Shown: positions 33,062 to 41,642 of the stretch, piece after piece | Numbering within the stretch: the stretch's first letter is position 1 | Layout: the number at the start of each line of letters is the position of its first letter | From: Clostridium algoriphilum | Lineage (GTDB): Bacteria > Bacillota > Clostridia > Clostridiales > Clostridiaceae | Assembly: GCF_020443705.1 (NCBI RefSeq) | Contig: NZ_JAIZZK010000018.1 | Coordinates: forward strand, 1-64,000 | Reading direction: 5' to 3' | DNA: 64,000 nt | The notes under the pieces: model-generated | The model's input: only the letters and a program-made list of their open reading frames with translations | What the model was told of the DNA's origin: nothing | Database searches by the model: none | Position numbers and translations under genes: made by a program

Positions 33062-33381
33062 TGGAATTCTCCCTTCAAATATATAATCGCACTATATGTA
33101 TTCAGTGCATTATTTAGTTTGCCCATTTTATATAAAATAAAACAAGTGATAAATATAAATGCGCTTTTACTCATTTGTAAGTTTGAATGTAACTAAGTGT
33201 ACCTTTTATAACTATTTCAAGTTTGTTTATACTGACCATGAAAGGAGATTAATCATGGATAAAAATCTAATGATGCTATTATAATAACTTCAATTATATT
33301 GGCTGTGATGTTGGATAATATATTTCTTTAAAGGACAATATATTATGGAACAAAATTATTATTTGATGGAGGTATTTATAT
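33062..33381. other. Intergenic, nothing firm
   Basis: No supported gene. GAAAGGAG followed by ATGGATAAAAATCTAATG near 33240-33273 starts a very short reading that stops within a dozen codons, possibly a relic or leader. Confidence 0.3.
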
Positions 33382-33819
33382 ATGAGCATACTTGAAGGAG
33401 TTTTTAAAAAAGGTGACCATGCTATTAAAGAGAAAACAGATGATACTGCAAGGCTAAGTCTACGCAAGGAAGAACTTGATATTGCTAAAAGCCGTGTACA
33501 AAAGGGTGATGTAGAAATTGGCAAAGAAATATTAGAAGAACAAAAGAAAGTAGATGTCCCTGTATCACGTGAAGAGGTAGTAATTGAGAGAAAATCATTA
33601 AACAATGAAGCAAGTGATTCCCCTATCACAAGCGAAGAAACTATCAAAATTCCTGTAAGTGAAGAAAAGGTTAATGTAGATAAACACACAGTAGTAACAG
33701 GAGAAATATTAGCTCAAAAACGTGAAATAGAAGATACCGCACATATAGACGAAACACTTAAAAGAGAAGAGGCTCGTATTAATAAAGAGGGAGATGCCAA
33801 TATAATAGACAAGGTATAA
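33382..33819 (+). CDS. DUF2382 stress protein (YsnF/AvaK-like)
   Basis: 145 aa, RBS TGGAGG. The DUF2382 core runs from LSLRKEELDIAKSRVQKGDV near residue 25 through VDVPVSREEVVIERK, with IKIPVSEEKVNVDKHTVVTG and a closing TLKREEARINKEG. These proteins are small, highly charged and associated with general stress. The usual N-terminal PRC-barrel is absent, so it is the DUF2382 part alone. Followed by a strong terminator at 33838-33881. Confidence 0.85.
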   Translation: MSILEGVFKKGDHAIKEKTDDTARLSLRKEELDIAKSRVQKGDVEIGKEILEEQKKVDVPVSREEVVIERKSLNNEASDSPITSEETIKIPVSEEKVNVDKHTVVTGEILAQKREIEDTAHIDETLKREEARINKEGDANIIDKV

Positions 33820-33837
33820 ATCACCGATAATAAATTA

Positions 33838-33881
33838 TAAAGCACCTCACATATTACAATAGTAATACGTGAGGTGCTTTT
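33838..33881 (+). terminator. Terminator after the DUF2382 gene
   Basis: AAAGCACCTCAC / GTGAGGTGCTTTT hairpin with an 18-base loop region (itself AT-paired), followed by T-rich sequence. Confidence 0.75.
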
Positions 33882-33932
33882 AAAGAAAATTTTTTATTAT
33901 TATATTAGTTATGTACTACTAGTAATAATTTT

Positions 33933-34049
33933 TTATTCTTTATAATTTGATAATGTAGTGTTGGCATTTTGCAAAGCACCATCAACTGAATTAAGAGTAT
34001 TTTGAATTTGTTGTTTATTCTCTGGCTTTTCTACTGAACTAATAGCCAT
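33933..34049 (-). CDS. Very small protein or fragment, 38 aa
   Basis: Reads MAISSVEKPENKQQIQNTLN then SVDGALQNANTTLSNYKE and stops. Hydrophilic and helical. No ribosome binding site precedes the ATG, and a hairpin (34063-34099) lies directly upstream, so this is more likely a 3' remnant than a gene. Confidence 0.3.
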   Translation of the reverse strand: MAISSVEKPENKQQIQNTLNSVDGALQNANTTLSNYKE

Positions 34050-34062
34050 TATTGTTAAATAA

Positions 34063-34099
34063 AAATAAATGTATACCCATGTTGGATATACATTTATTT
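34063..34099. terminator. Hairpin with loop CCATGTTGGA
   Basis: AAATAAATGTATA / TATACATTTATTT around CCCATGTTGGA. The same loop occurs in the hairpins of repeat block B (15196 and 24745 areas). Likely terminator of the coiled-coil gene at 34111. Confidence 0.6.
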
Positions 34100-34110
34100 T
34101 TGCCCTATTT

Positions 34111-34503
34111 TTAAACTGGTCTACGCTTTAACATTTCAATATCAATTTGAGGCCTACCTATTACGTCTTTCATAACATCAACGCCTTCTTTGACCTCATT
34201 AACATCTTTAGAAATGCTTTTTACTGCTGTTTCTATTAAGTCTGTTTTTTCATCAATTAGTGCATCTGTATTTTTGAATAAAAAGTCATGCTGCTCTTTA
34301 TGTGCAGTTTGTACTTCTACAACTGTATTTATATTTTTACCTATAGTCTCAAGCTCTATAGAATTCTTTTTTATTTCTGTCTTCATTCCGATTATTTCTG
34401 TTTTTATTCCAGTTATTTCTGTTTTTATTCCAGTTATCTCATTTTGGACTCTGTTCTGTCCTTCTAATAACTTAACTAACATATCTTTTATTTCATTATC
34501 CAT
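34111..34503 (-). CDS. Coiled-coil protein with heptad repeats, 130 aa
   Basis: Start at MDNEIKDMLVKLLEGQ; AGAGGTG is correctly spaced for this ATG. ITGIKTE is repeated three times in a row (residues about 20-41) at both protein and DNA level (21-base tandem repeats). A long coiled coil with IKKNSIELETIGKNINTVVE and further helices follows. No membrane segment. Similar proteins are annotated only as hypothetical; a structural or phage-like tail/hinge role is possible. Confidence 0.65.
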   Translation of the reverse strand: MDNEIKDMLVKLLEGQNRVQNEITGIKTEITGIKTEIIGMKTEIKKNSIELETIGKNINTVVEVQTAHKEQHDFLFKNTDALIDEKTDLIETAVKSISKDVNEVKEGVDVMKDVIGRPQIDIEMLKRRPV

Positions 34504-34866
34504 TTTATTCACCTCTCATTATGTAACTATTATATCACATTCAGCATTTCCACTACACTTATTATTTAAACAAAATGGATGAATTAATATAAAGTAACTA
34601 TAGAAAAACTGTACTCTTTTCATCCACTTGTTTTGAACATAAGTTTTGAAACCCGTCTACCCCAATGTAACAATATTACAGATAAGAGCTTAGGCCTTTT
34701 TTTGTTTATGTCAAAAGCATGTTATTTAAAAATAAAGGATAGAGGATAGTAAGATATTTCATCAAAAATCAGCTGATTATGTGGATATATATTGAAGTTT
34801 AGGCCATTATAATTATTTGAAGAGATTTATAAGACAATTAAATTGTTTGTGAAAGGTAGTTTTTAT

Positions 34867-35025
34867 ATGGTTTTTTTACATTGGGTATGTGGAATATTAA
34901 TATCCTTTTGGGCATGGGGGCTTGTATTTAAAATTGGTGGAGGTATGATCCACATGTTACTTGTAATAGCTGTAATAGTATTCATTATGGCTATGGATTC
35001 CGGAAAAGGTGGAAGAGCCAATTAG
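34867..35025 (+). CDS. lmo0937-family (DUF5670) small membrane protein
   Basis: 52 aa from MVFLHWVCGILISFWAWGLV with AAAGG ahead; an earlier in-frame TTG has no site. Two hydrophobic segments flank the family motif FKIGGGMIHMLLVIAVIVFI, then a short basic tail. Family members are small stress-associated membrane proteins of unknown function. The stop codon lies inside the hairpin GAAGAGCC/GGCTCTTC that terminates the gene. Confidence 0.75.
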   Translation: MVFLHWVCGILISFWAWGLVFKIGGGMIHMLLVIAVIVFIMAMDSGKGGRAN

Positions 35026-35038
35026 GCTCTTCTACCTT
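35005..35038 (+). terminator. Terminator overlapping the DUF5670 stop codon
   Basis: AAGGTGGAAGAGCC AATTA GGCTCTTCTACCTTT, a 14-bp stem with one mismatch, followed by ATT. Confidence 0.7.
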
Positions 35039-35095
35039 TATTAGGTTACGTTTTCGTGTTTGTGTAAATAATATTTACTGCATTTATCTTAACGA

Positions 35096-35368
35096 TTATT
35101 TTTTCCAATTGCTTTTCTTTAGCAAGCTGATGAGATCATTATCTGTTACAACTACGTAATGCTCTTTAACGTATTCATACCCTTTAATAAGAGATTTTAA
35201 ATTAAACTCTTTGCCACAATGACCGCAAGTATTTTTATATTTTAATTTTGAATTATCAACTTTGTGGGGCTGTTTAAAATGAATGGAATTGTATTGTGCA
35301 GCAGTATACATAGATATTGGGATAGCAACAATGCCCAAACAAGTAAATGGTTTATAGACTTTAGCCAT
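35096..35368 (-). pseudogene. ku: Ku DNA-end-binding protein, N-terminal fragment
   Basis: 90 codons from MAKVYKPFTCLGIVAIPISM, RBS AGAGGTG. It has the start of bacterial Ku: IPISMYTAAQ, SIHFKQPHKV, the C-x2-C pair in KNTCGHCGKEF, and IKGYEYVKEHYVVVTDNDL. Bacterial Ku is about 260-300 aa; here the frame stops after LLKKSNWKK and no continuation is found in any frame downstream. It lacks most of the DNA ring and the LigD-contacting tail, so end-joining function is unlikely. The intact start signals suggest recent truncation. Confidence 0.75.
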
Positions 35369-35482
35369 TTGTAACACCTCTTTTCTAATAGTATAACAAA
35401 AATTTAATTTCTATAATATTCGTTTTAATAATGTAAAAGTAAAAACACCTGTAATTAAGTTTATTAAATTTACATAGCTTAA

Positions 35483-35746
35483 TTATATTTTAAATAGAAT
35501 CCACTTACAAGTTTCTAGTTCATACTTAATTTCAAATAATTTCATAACATCGTCAATTAGACTCTGACACTTATAAACAAGCATAATGTTACCGGCAAAT
35601 CTCTCGGTATCTCTTGCTATAACTTTGTCTATTTTTATAACCTCCATAGGTTCATCATCTATTTGCATTCTAAACCTTATAGGCTTTATATAGCCTTTGT
35701 TGTCTGTATAAGAAACCATTTCTATAGGTAAAGCTAAAACCTTCAT
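35483..35746 (-). CDS. Small partner protein of the Y-family polymerase, 87 aa
   Basis: A tight neighbour, 15 bases after the polymerase stop. It reads IEMVSYTDNKGYIKPIRFRM, a KIDKVIARDTERFAGNIMLV strand pair, and a C-terminal FEIKYELETCKWILFKI. No named domain. Small proteins with KPIRFR and ELKYE-type motifs commonly accompany clostridial polymerase IV genes, and placement under the same LexA site suggests an accessory role in SOS mutagenesis. That role is inferred. Confidence 0.6.
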   Translation of the reverse strand: MKVLALPIEMVSYTDNKGYIKPIRFRMQIDDEPMEVIKIDKVIARDTERFAGNIMLVYKCQSLIDDVMKLFEIKYELETCKWILFKI

Positions 35747-35761
35747 ATACTCTCATCCTCC

Positions 35762-37012
35762 CTAAAGCATTGAACTCATTAAAGGATAGTCCTCTTCCCC
35801 TATTCCTCCACACATAGCGCTTAGACCTGAGTGAAGAAAACAAGATTTACTAATGGCTTTATGACCATATTTAAGTCTAATTTCATCAACTACTTTATTT
35901 AGCTTACTATCTTTCTCATAATTAAACGTATCAAGTAAAGAGCACTGATAAAAATCATTACCACAAAAGTCTGTTATGTGTATACCTAGATGCCTTATTG
36001 GGTTGCCCTTCCAAGCATTATCAAATAGATAACACGCTATTTCATATATCTTTCTAGTTGAGTCAGTAGCTACTGTTAATTTCTTTTGACGCGAATAAAA
36101 TATCATGTCACTTCCTCTTATACTTACCGAAACTACAGTGCAGCAGTTCTTTGAATCTCTTAAACGCATTGCTACTGTTTCACATAAAGATAGCAACACT
36201 ATGTGTGCCGTATTTTTATCGCAAACGTCAAAAGGTATTGTTGTAGAATTTCCTATGCCTTTCATTTCAATGTAATTACTTTTTCTGACCCCTGAACTTT
36301 CTATACCATTAGCATAATTATAAATTACTTGACCATGGCTTTTAAATTTATTTTTTAGAATTTTTAAATCATAATTCGCTAAGTCACCAATGGTATTAAT
36401 ATTTAAATTATGCAATTTCGGCGCTGTAGCTCTTCCTACCATAAACAAGTCTTCAACTGGTAGCGACCACATCTTTTGCTTTAATTCATTAGGAAATAAA
36501 GTATGGATTCTATCTGGTTTTTTAAAATCAGATGCTACTTTCGCAAGTAACTTATTATTTGATATCCCTATGTTTACTGTAAACCCAAGTTCCTTCTTTA
36601 TCCTCTCTTTTATAGTTTCAGCAAGTTTCATATAGTCTGGATATAAATGCTCCATATTAGAGAAGTCTAGAAAGCTTTCATCTACACTAAATCTTTGTAT
36701 TTGCGGAGTATATTCCAGAAATATTTTATGCATAGCTGAGCTACATTTCATGTAAAGCCAGTACCTTGGTGGCACTATTACTATATTGGGACATTTAGCC
36801 CTAGCATTATATAAAGTTTCCCCTGTATGAATGTTAAACTTTTTAGCTGGTATTGATTTAGTTAATACAATGCCATGTCTACTTTCTTCATCGCCACCTA
36901 CTACGGATGGTACCAATCGTAGGTCTAATTGCTCACCTTGCTGAAGTCTGAATGAAGCTTCCCAAGATAGATAGGCACTATTTGCATCTATATGAAATAT
37001 TAATCTACTCAT
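35762..37012 (-). CDS. Y-family DNA polymerase (Pol IV / UmuC-like)
   Basis: 416 aa from MSRLIFHIDANSAYLSWEA; AAAAGGAAG lies upstream, whereas the first in-frame ATG 11 codons earlier has no RBS. Catalytic motifs: HIDANSAYLSWEA (first Asp), FSVDESFLDFS (DE pair), and NIGISNNKLLAKVASDFKKP in palm/fingers, with little-finger domain after about 240. It performs error-prone lesion bypass. A LexA-type box at 37056-37069 overlaps the expected transcription start. Dyad operon with the 87-aa gene. It resembles the UvrX/UmuC side of the family, so no symbol is given. Confidence 0.88.
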   Translation of the reverse strand: MSRLIFHIDANSAYLSWEASFRLQQGEQLDLRLVPSVVGGDEESRHGIVLTKSIPAKKFNIHTGETLYNARAKCPNIVIVPPRYWLYMKCSSAMHKIFLEYTPQIQRFSVDESFLDFSNMEHLYPDYMKLAETIKERIKKELGFTVNIGISNNKLLAKVASDFKKPDRIHTLFPNELKQKMWSLPVEDLFMVGRATAPKLHNLNINTIGDLANYDLKILKNKFKSHGQVIYNYANGIESSGVRKSNYIEMKGIGNSTTIPFDVCDKNTAHIVLLSLCETVAMRLRDSKNCCTVVSVSIRGSDMIFYSRQKKLTVATDSTRKIYEIACYLFDNAWKGNPIRHLGIHITDFCGNDFYQCSLLDTFNYEKDSKLNKVVDEIRLKYGHKAISKSCFLHSGLSAMCGGIGEEDYPLMSSML

Positions 37013-37055
37013 AGCATAAATCATCTTCCTTTTAGGTATCTTCATTTCTGTTTTC

Positions 37056-37069
37056 AGAACACCAGTTCG
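37056..37069 (-). promoter_or_regulatory. LexA/SOS box
   Basis: On the minus strand CGAACTGGTGTTCT fits the Gram-positive consensus CGAACN4GTTCG in 9 of 10 fixed positions. TATAAT-type sequence lies just upstream, so LexA would cover the start of transcription of the polymerase. Confidence 0.8.
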
Positions 37070-37155
37070 TATATATTATATACTATATTTTTAGTTTTTA
37101 GAAGTGATTTCAAAAATTAATTTTAGTAATATATGTAAGTTTAAGAAATACTGCT

Positions 37156-37362
37156 TTGGAAATTAAAATAGATGTATTGAATTGTAATGGTAAGATAGAA
37201 AGCGTGTTCAAAGAATATATGTTTGGAATGGAAATATTTAAAATGCTGAATTTGATTTTGGGGGCAAGTATTATATTATTATGTTTACTAATATTTGTTA
37301 TAGCAGGGGTAATATCATATTATTTAAAATATAGAGAAGTAGAGTTATATACAGCCACATAA
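37156..37362 (+). CDS. Possible single-span membrane peptide
   Basis: 68 codons if begun at the TTG, 47 from a later ATG; neither has a clear ribosome binding site. One strong membrane segment, NLILGASIILLCLLIFVIAG, then SYYLKYREVELY. The hairpin AGCCACAT/ATGTGGCT begins inside the last codons (about 37353-37388) and would terminate it. Small membrane genes followed by hairpins are often real, but support is weak. Confidence 0.35.
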   Translation: MEIKIDVLNCNGKIESVFKEYMFGMEIFKMLNLILGASIILLCLLIFVIAGVISYYLKYREVELYTAT

Positions 37363-37451
37363 TGGAACTATTATCCATGATGTGGCTCATTTTTGCATGT
37401 ATGTCGGCTGTACCCGCTTTTAAGGCTTCCGTACTGACCAATATAAATTTA

Positions 37452-38138
37452 CTATATCCCAATGTAAATTAGGTATAATCCTAAAAACATCACAATAATT
37501 GCCAATATAGTTTTTAGTATTTTACCAACAAATAAAGTTTTCTTAGAATTGCTTATGGCTTCCACAAAGCCTACCGAGGTGCCTGCAATTAAAATCAAAG
37601 TGCAATGACCAATGGAATATAAAAGTAGCATTAATATACCTACTAGTATATTTCCTTCCCCAGCCACAAAGGCTAAGATAGCCACTAATATGGGAGTAGA
37701 ACACGGTGAGGATAGTACTCCTCCAAGTATTCCGAGGAAAAAGGCTCCTAGAAGTCCAACTCTTTTATTTGGCATTTTACATGAGTTACTCTTAAAGTCT
37801 ATTACACCTAGTAATTGAAGTGCAACTATAAGCATAATTAATCCAAGAACTATATACCACCATTTACCAGTTCCTGTCATAAGCTTTCCGAGTATTGCAG
37901 AAAGTGCTCCAAAGGTAGTGAAAGTAATTACAATTCCAACACAAAATATAAGTGAATATTTAAAAGCAAGTTTTTTATCTTTGCCTGCATACCCGCCAAC
38001 ATAACCTACTACTAAAGGAATTGTAGATAGTACGCAAGGGCTAAAGGAAGAGATTATTCCTGCAACAAAAGACATGATTAAAGCAAGCCAAATATTACTT
38101 GCTAACATACCTCCAAAATTACTTAATAACTCATTCAT
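37452..38138 (-). CDS. ccdA: CcdA/DsbD-type membrane thiol transporter
   Basis: 228 aa, six membrane helices. Paired cysteines sit in FSPCVLSTIPL (residue about 34) and SSPCSTPILVA (about 145), the sites that carry electrons from cytoplasmic thioredoxin outward. The ATG follows the stop of the thioredoxin-like gene by one base, so translation is coupled. Together they would keep exported thiols reduced. Placement at the end of a metal block suggests repair of metal-attacked thiols. Confidence 0.88.
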   Translation of the reverse strand: MNELLSNFGGMLASNIWLALIMSFVAGIISSFSPCVLSTIPLVVGYVGGYAGKDKKLAFKYSLIFCVGIVITFTTFGALSAILGKLMTGTGKWWYIVLGLIMLIVALQLLGVIDFKSNSCKMPNKRVGLLGAFFLGILGGVLSSPCSTPILVAILAFVAGEGNILVGILMLLLYSIGHCTLILIAGTSVGFVEAISNSKKTLFVGKILKTILAIIVMFLGLYLIYIGI

Positions 38139-38537
38139 TTATTCAACTCCCATATTTTTAAATACTTTTGCAATTTCCTCTTTTGAGAAAAAACCTTCAT
38201 GTCTAAATACTTCTTTCCCATCCTTATCTAAAAATATTTGAGTTGGAATGACCCTTATCCCATACTTATTAGCTTCTTCTGGATTATCATTTATATCTAT
38301 CACATTAACAATCGCCTTACCATCATACATTTTTTTCACCTCTGCAAGTACAGGAACCATCTCTTTGCACGGTATACAAGTAGTTGCTCCTAAATCCACT
38401 AACATAGGTTTGTCTTTTCCTACATCTTCTGTAGGTTGATTAGATGCTTTTTCTATAAAATATGTTTTATAACCCCAAATTCCAATAACACTAAGTATTA
38501 GAATAATAATTATAATAATTTTAGTTATTCTTTTCAT
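38139..38537 (-). CDS. Membrane-anchored thioredoxin-like protein
   Basis: 132 aa, RBS GGGGGTG. One N-terminal membrane span (IIIIIILILSVIGIWGY) places the domain outside. The thioredoxin active site is C54-IP-C57 in LGATTCIPCKEM, followed by VIDINDNPEEANKYGIRVIP with the cis-Pro loop RVIPTQIF. It should receive electrons from CcdA encoded immediately downstream. First enzyme gene after the ArsR at 38680, which likely controls both. Confidence 0.88.
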   Translation of the reverse strand: MKRITKIIIIIILILSVIGIWGYKTYFIEKASNQPTEDVGKDKPMLVDLGATTCIPCKEMVPVLAEVKKMYDGKAIVNVIDINDNPEEANKYGIRVIPTQIFLDKDGKEVFRHEGFFSKEEIAKVFKNMGVE

Positions 38538-38679
38538 TAATGCACCCCCTTACATAATTATATAATTATATAATTAAATTTATACCATAAAATTAGTTAA
38601 TATGTATAGTTCTATGCATATTAACTATAATCTATTACTAGCTACATTACTACAAATTGTAAATACAAGTAATCTGTTC

Positions 38680-38985
38680 TTATTTTACGCTGCTTTTCAT
38701 ATTGTTTACATATCCAAAAACATATTTATTAACATGCTCAATAATATCTTTCACATCATCATTATATACACTATAGTGCATCTCAAGACCAACCTTCTGA
38801 CTATTAACCAGTCCTGCATCTTTCAAAATTCTTAAATGCTGTGATAAGTTTGCCTGGCTAAATTCAATCTTTTCATTTAGTTTACAAACACATTGAGGAC
38901 CATCACATAGGTACTGCATTATTTTATATCTTACAGGGTTTCCAAGTGCCTTAAATATCTTTACCGTCAAATCATCTTGATTCAA
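38680..38985 (-). CDS. ArsR-family metal-sensing repressor
   Basis: 101 aa with a TTG start preceded by AAGGAGG, seven bases away. Winged helix with FKALGNPVRYKIMQYL and the recognition helix region SQANLSQHLRILKDAGLV. CDGPQCVCKL supplies three cysteines near the alpha-3 helix, as in As(III)/Cd(II) sensors. It precedes the thioredoxin/ccdA pair by 142 bases. AAATACTTAT...ATAAGTATTT upstream (about 39056-39094) is a candidate operator. Confidence 0.85.
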   Translation of the reverse strand: MNQDDLTVKIFKALGNPVRYKIMQYLCDGPQCVCKLNEKIEFSQANLSQHLRILKDAGLVNSQKVGLEMHYSVYNDDVKDIIEHVNKYVFGYVNNMKSSVK

Positions 38986-39124
38986 TTTTTTTCCTCCTTG
39001 TACTTAAAGGAAGTAATTAATTACTATTAATACTTTCTTTGAGTGATTATAATTTTTAATTAAATACTTATATAGTATATATTATTTTTATAAGTATTTC
39101 AATATTATGGCTATCAGCCCTATA

Positions 39125-40291
39125 TTAAATATCCCTTATTAAAAAAGTACTCAATATAAGCGTTGCAAATAGTGCAATTCCATATATAATAAACAAACTA
39201 TTTAATGAATATGTGGTTATAATTTTTCCACCAATGGCAGTTCCAACTCCACCGCCACCCATAAAGCAAAATGCAACCAATGACATTGCTGCACCCCTTG
39301 ATTTCTGTGCAAATCCTGTTGCCCTTGTAAGTAACGTTGAATGAGTTAAGATAAATCCTAATCCAAGTAGTGCGACCCCTAAAATTAGCAAGTAGATATT
39401 ACTGCCAAAACAGAAAATAATTATATCTGCAATTGCTGCAGATAGTAGTCCTGCGCTTAAAACTTTCTTCTGTCCTAATTTCTTAGAAAGCTTTCCACTT
39501 AATCTTCCTCCAATTACAGACATTACTCCAAAAGCAGTTAAGATCATGCCTATTCTGAAGTAATTATAATTATAGGTTTTAGCTATATAAGCGCCTATAT
39601 ATGAGAAACTCCCTACTATAAATATACCTTCTAAAAGAACTATCAAATAAGTAAATACGCTCTTTGAATTAGATAAGAGTCTAAAATAAGGTTTTAATAT
39701 TTCGCTATTAGGATTTTTTTCAGAAGGTAATTTCTTATAATTTAATATTAAAAGTAAAGTTGGTATTAGTGCAAGCACTGCGTATGCTATAAATACGCCT
39801 CTCCAATTTAGAAAATACGCTATAGTTCCTCCTATTGCCATACTTAACCCCTGGCCTAAAAAAGATATTCCCATAAATGTGCCTATAGCTTGTTGCCTCT
39901 CTTCCATAGGAAATATATCACCAATAAGTGCAAGGGAAATTGGCATTACTGAGGCTGCAAAAATTCCAGTAAGTCCTCTATATATTGCTAAATTAGTTAG
40001 TGAAGATCCTAATGCACATAGACCAGTTGCAATTGAAAACATAATTATAGAAAAAGTTATAACCTGCTTTTTACCATATCTATCTGCTAATGGACCAAAT
40101 ATTATTTGAAATATTCCAAAAGGAATCATATACGCAGAAATTAATAACCCAGCTTTTGCTATATCAACATTCAAATTTTCAGCTATGGCGGGTAGTATAG
40201 GTGATACTACCCAGTTATCTGCCATAACAATAAATCCTGCCAAACCTAATAATAAAACAATACTATTCTTATTTAAATTTTTATTTTCCAT
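39125..40291 (-). CDS. Major facilitator superfamily transporter
   Basis: 388 aa, 12 helices, RBS AGAAAGGG. The MFS signature GPLADRYGKKQVITFS lies in the loop between helices 2 and 3 (residues about 66-81), and YRGLTGIFAASVMPISLALI in helix 4-5 is of the drug:H+ antiporter type. The start is one base after the stop of the cation diffusion facilitator gene, indicating one operon. Substrate unknown; context suggests a metal or thiol conjugate. Confidence 0.85.
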   Translation of the reverse strand: MENKNLNKNSIVLLLGLAGFIVMADNWVVSPILPAIAENLNVDIAKAGLLISAYMIPFGIFQIIFGPLADRYGKKQVITFSIIMFSIATGLCALGSSLTNLAIYRGLTGIFAASVMPISLALIGDIFPMEERQQAIGTFMGISFLGQGLSMAIGGTIAYFLNWRGVFIAYAVLALIPTLLLILNYKKLPSEKNPNSEILKPYFRLLSNSKSVFTYLIVLLEGIFIVGSFSYIGAYIAKTYNYNYFRIGMILTAFGVMSVIGGRLSGKLSKKLGQKKVLSAGLLSAAIADIIIFCFGSNIYLLILGVALLGLGFILTHSTLLTRATGFAQKSRGAAMSLVAFCFMGGGGVGTAIGGKIITTYSLNSLFIIYGIALFATLILSTFLIRDI

Positions 40292-40292
40292 A

Positions 40293-41057
40293 TTAAAACA
40301 TCCCTTTCTTTTTTATTATTCCTACATCTCTACAACCATCACTTTCAAATTGGATTGTTACGTGATTTATTTTAAAATGCTCGTGAAGTTCTTCTATAAT
40401 CTTCTCATCTATTTTTTTTGTTTCGCTGACTAGCATATCTCTAACATTTACATGAGCTTCAAAATTTATATTATTTTCATCTAAACTCCATAAATGAACA
40501 TGGTGAACATTTTCAACACCATCAATATCCTTTATTAAATCAACCACACCATTTAATTTAATTCCTTTTGGTGCTCCCTGCATTAAAATACTCATGGCAT
40601 CCTTTACTATAGTGAAGCTTTCTTTCAAAATATATAGTGCTATAAGTACTGTTAAAACTGAATCTATCCAATATATTTGATAAAAATAAATCAAAATTCC
40701 TGCAATTATAACTCCTAGGGAAGATAATGCATCACTGAATAAATGCAAATAAGCAGATTTAATATTCATATTATCAACAGATTCTGAATGTAATAAAAAG
40801 GCTCCTATTGTATTTGCAATATCTTTCTTAGAAATTATTATAGCCACATAGCTAATTACTATAGCTATGGCATCACTTAAATTATGAAGGGCATCTGAAA
40901 TTAGTGACAAACTGCCTGAATATATTCCTCCTATAATTTCTGCTACTGTTATAATCAAATTTAATATTACAGTTACTATAAAATTTGTTCCTTTTACATT
41001 GGAAACATCATGGCTATGACCGTGACTATGTCCGTGTTTATGATTGTCTTCATCCAT
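40293..41057 (-). CDS. Cation diffusion facilitator (CzcD/ZitB-like)
   Basis: 254 aa, RBS AAAGGAG. The N-terminus is His-rich (HKHGHSHGHSHDV). Helix 2 has DALHNLSDAI and helix 5 has HLFSDALSSLG, the H/D metal site pairs of zinc/cadmium/cobalt exporters. The cytoplasmic C-terminal domain contains VENVHHVHLWSLDENN. It exports divalent metal by proton exchange. Third gene of a four-gene run with two half-permeases and an MFS protein. Confidence 0.9.
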   Translation of the reverse strand: MDEDNHKHGHSHGHSHDVSNVKGTNFIVTVILNLIITVAEIIGGIYSGSLSLISDALHNLSDAIAIVISYVAIIISKKDIANTIGAFLLHSESVDNMNIKSAYLHLFSDALSSLGVIIAGILIYFYQIYWIDSVLTVLIALYILKESFTIVKDAMSILMQGAPKGIKLNGVVDLIKDIDGVENVHHVHLWSLDENNINFEAHVNVRDMLVSETKKIDEKIIEELHEHFKINHVTIQFESDGCRDVGIIKKKGMF

Positions 41058-41103
41058 TTTAACCGCTCCTTTCTATATGACTTTTCAGAAAGATACTTTC
41101 TTA

Positions 41104-41637
41104 TTATAATTTTTCTGCATTCTTATAAACTTTACTAATTTCGTCTTTCGAGATGAATGCTGATAATAAATAAGCTATGATTATTATGCCTGGGATGTCT
41201 ATTAGCAATCTTATTATTGCAAACCTACTTCCAAGTGCGGATACCTCAAATAATAACATTGGTATTTTAGTTGTAGACCAAGCTCCTATGAAAATAAGAA
41301 TATTGCTAAATTTCACCCCTTTCTTCATAAAAACCGCCGCTACTGGAAATGCTCCATAGAGTGGCCCCGCTGCTGCTGAGCCAATAATTATTGAAAGAAT
41401 TATACCCTTAATTCCAGAACCTTCACCCATATATTTCATCATAGTTTGTCTTGGAATCCAGATATCAAGTAACCCTAAAAGTACAAAAACCGGCGGTATA
41501 ACGAGCGCCATCTCCTTAAAACTATAGGCTGCAATACTAAAGGATTTCATTCCAAGATTAGCATTAAAAATAGTAAGGATACCTACTGCAATTACAGCTA
41601 CAATAAAGAATTTATATCTTTTTAATAAATTTTTCAT
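41104..41637 (-). CDS. ArsP/DUF318-type permease, half-size unit B
   Basis: 177 aa with about five helices. GSAAAGPLYGAFPVAAVFMK near residues 88-107 and IFIGAWSTTKIPMLLFEVSA are the conserved re-entrant-like parts of the ArsP_1 permease family, normally one protein of about 300-340 aa with two such halves. It starts five bases after the stop of unit A. The two presumably form one transporter. Confidence 0.75.
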   Translation of the reverse strand: MKNLLKRYKFFIVAVIAVGILTIFNANLGMKSFSIAAYSFKEMALVIPPVFVLLGLLDIWIPRQTMMKYMGEGSGIKGIILSIIIGSAAAGPLYGAFPVAAVFMKKGVKFSNILIFIGAWSTTKIPMLLFEVSALGSRFAIIRLLIDIPGIIIIAYLLSAFISKDEISKVYKNAEKL

Positions 41638-41642
41638 ACCCC

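Noticed and set aside
34380-34440. Short tandem repeats that could suggest a CRISPR array
   Set aside because: The 21-base units are adjacent without spacers and encode coiled-coil heptads of the gene at 34111-34503. No cas gene is present.
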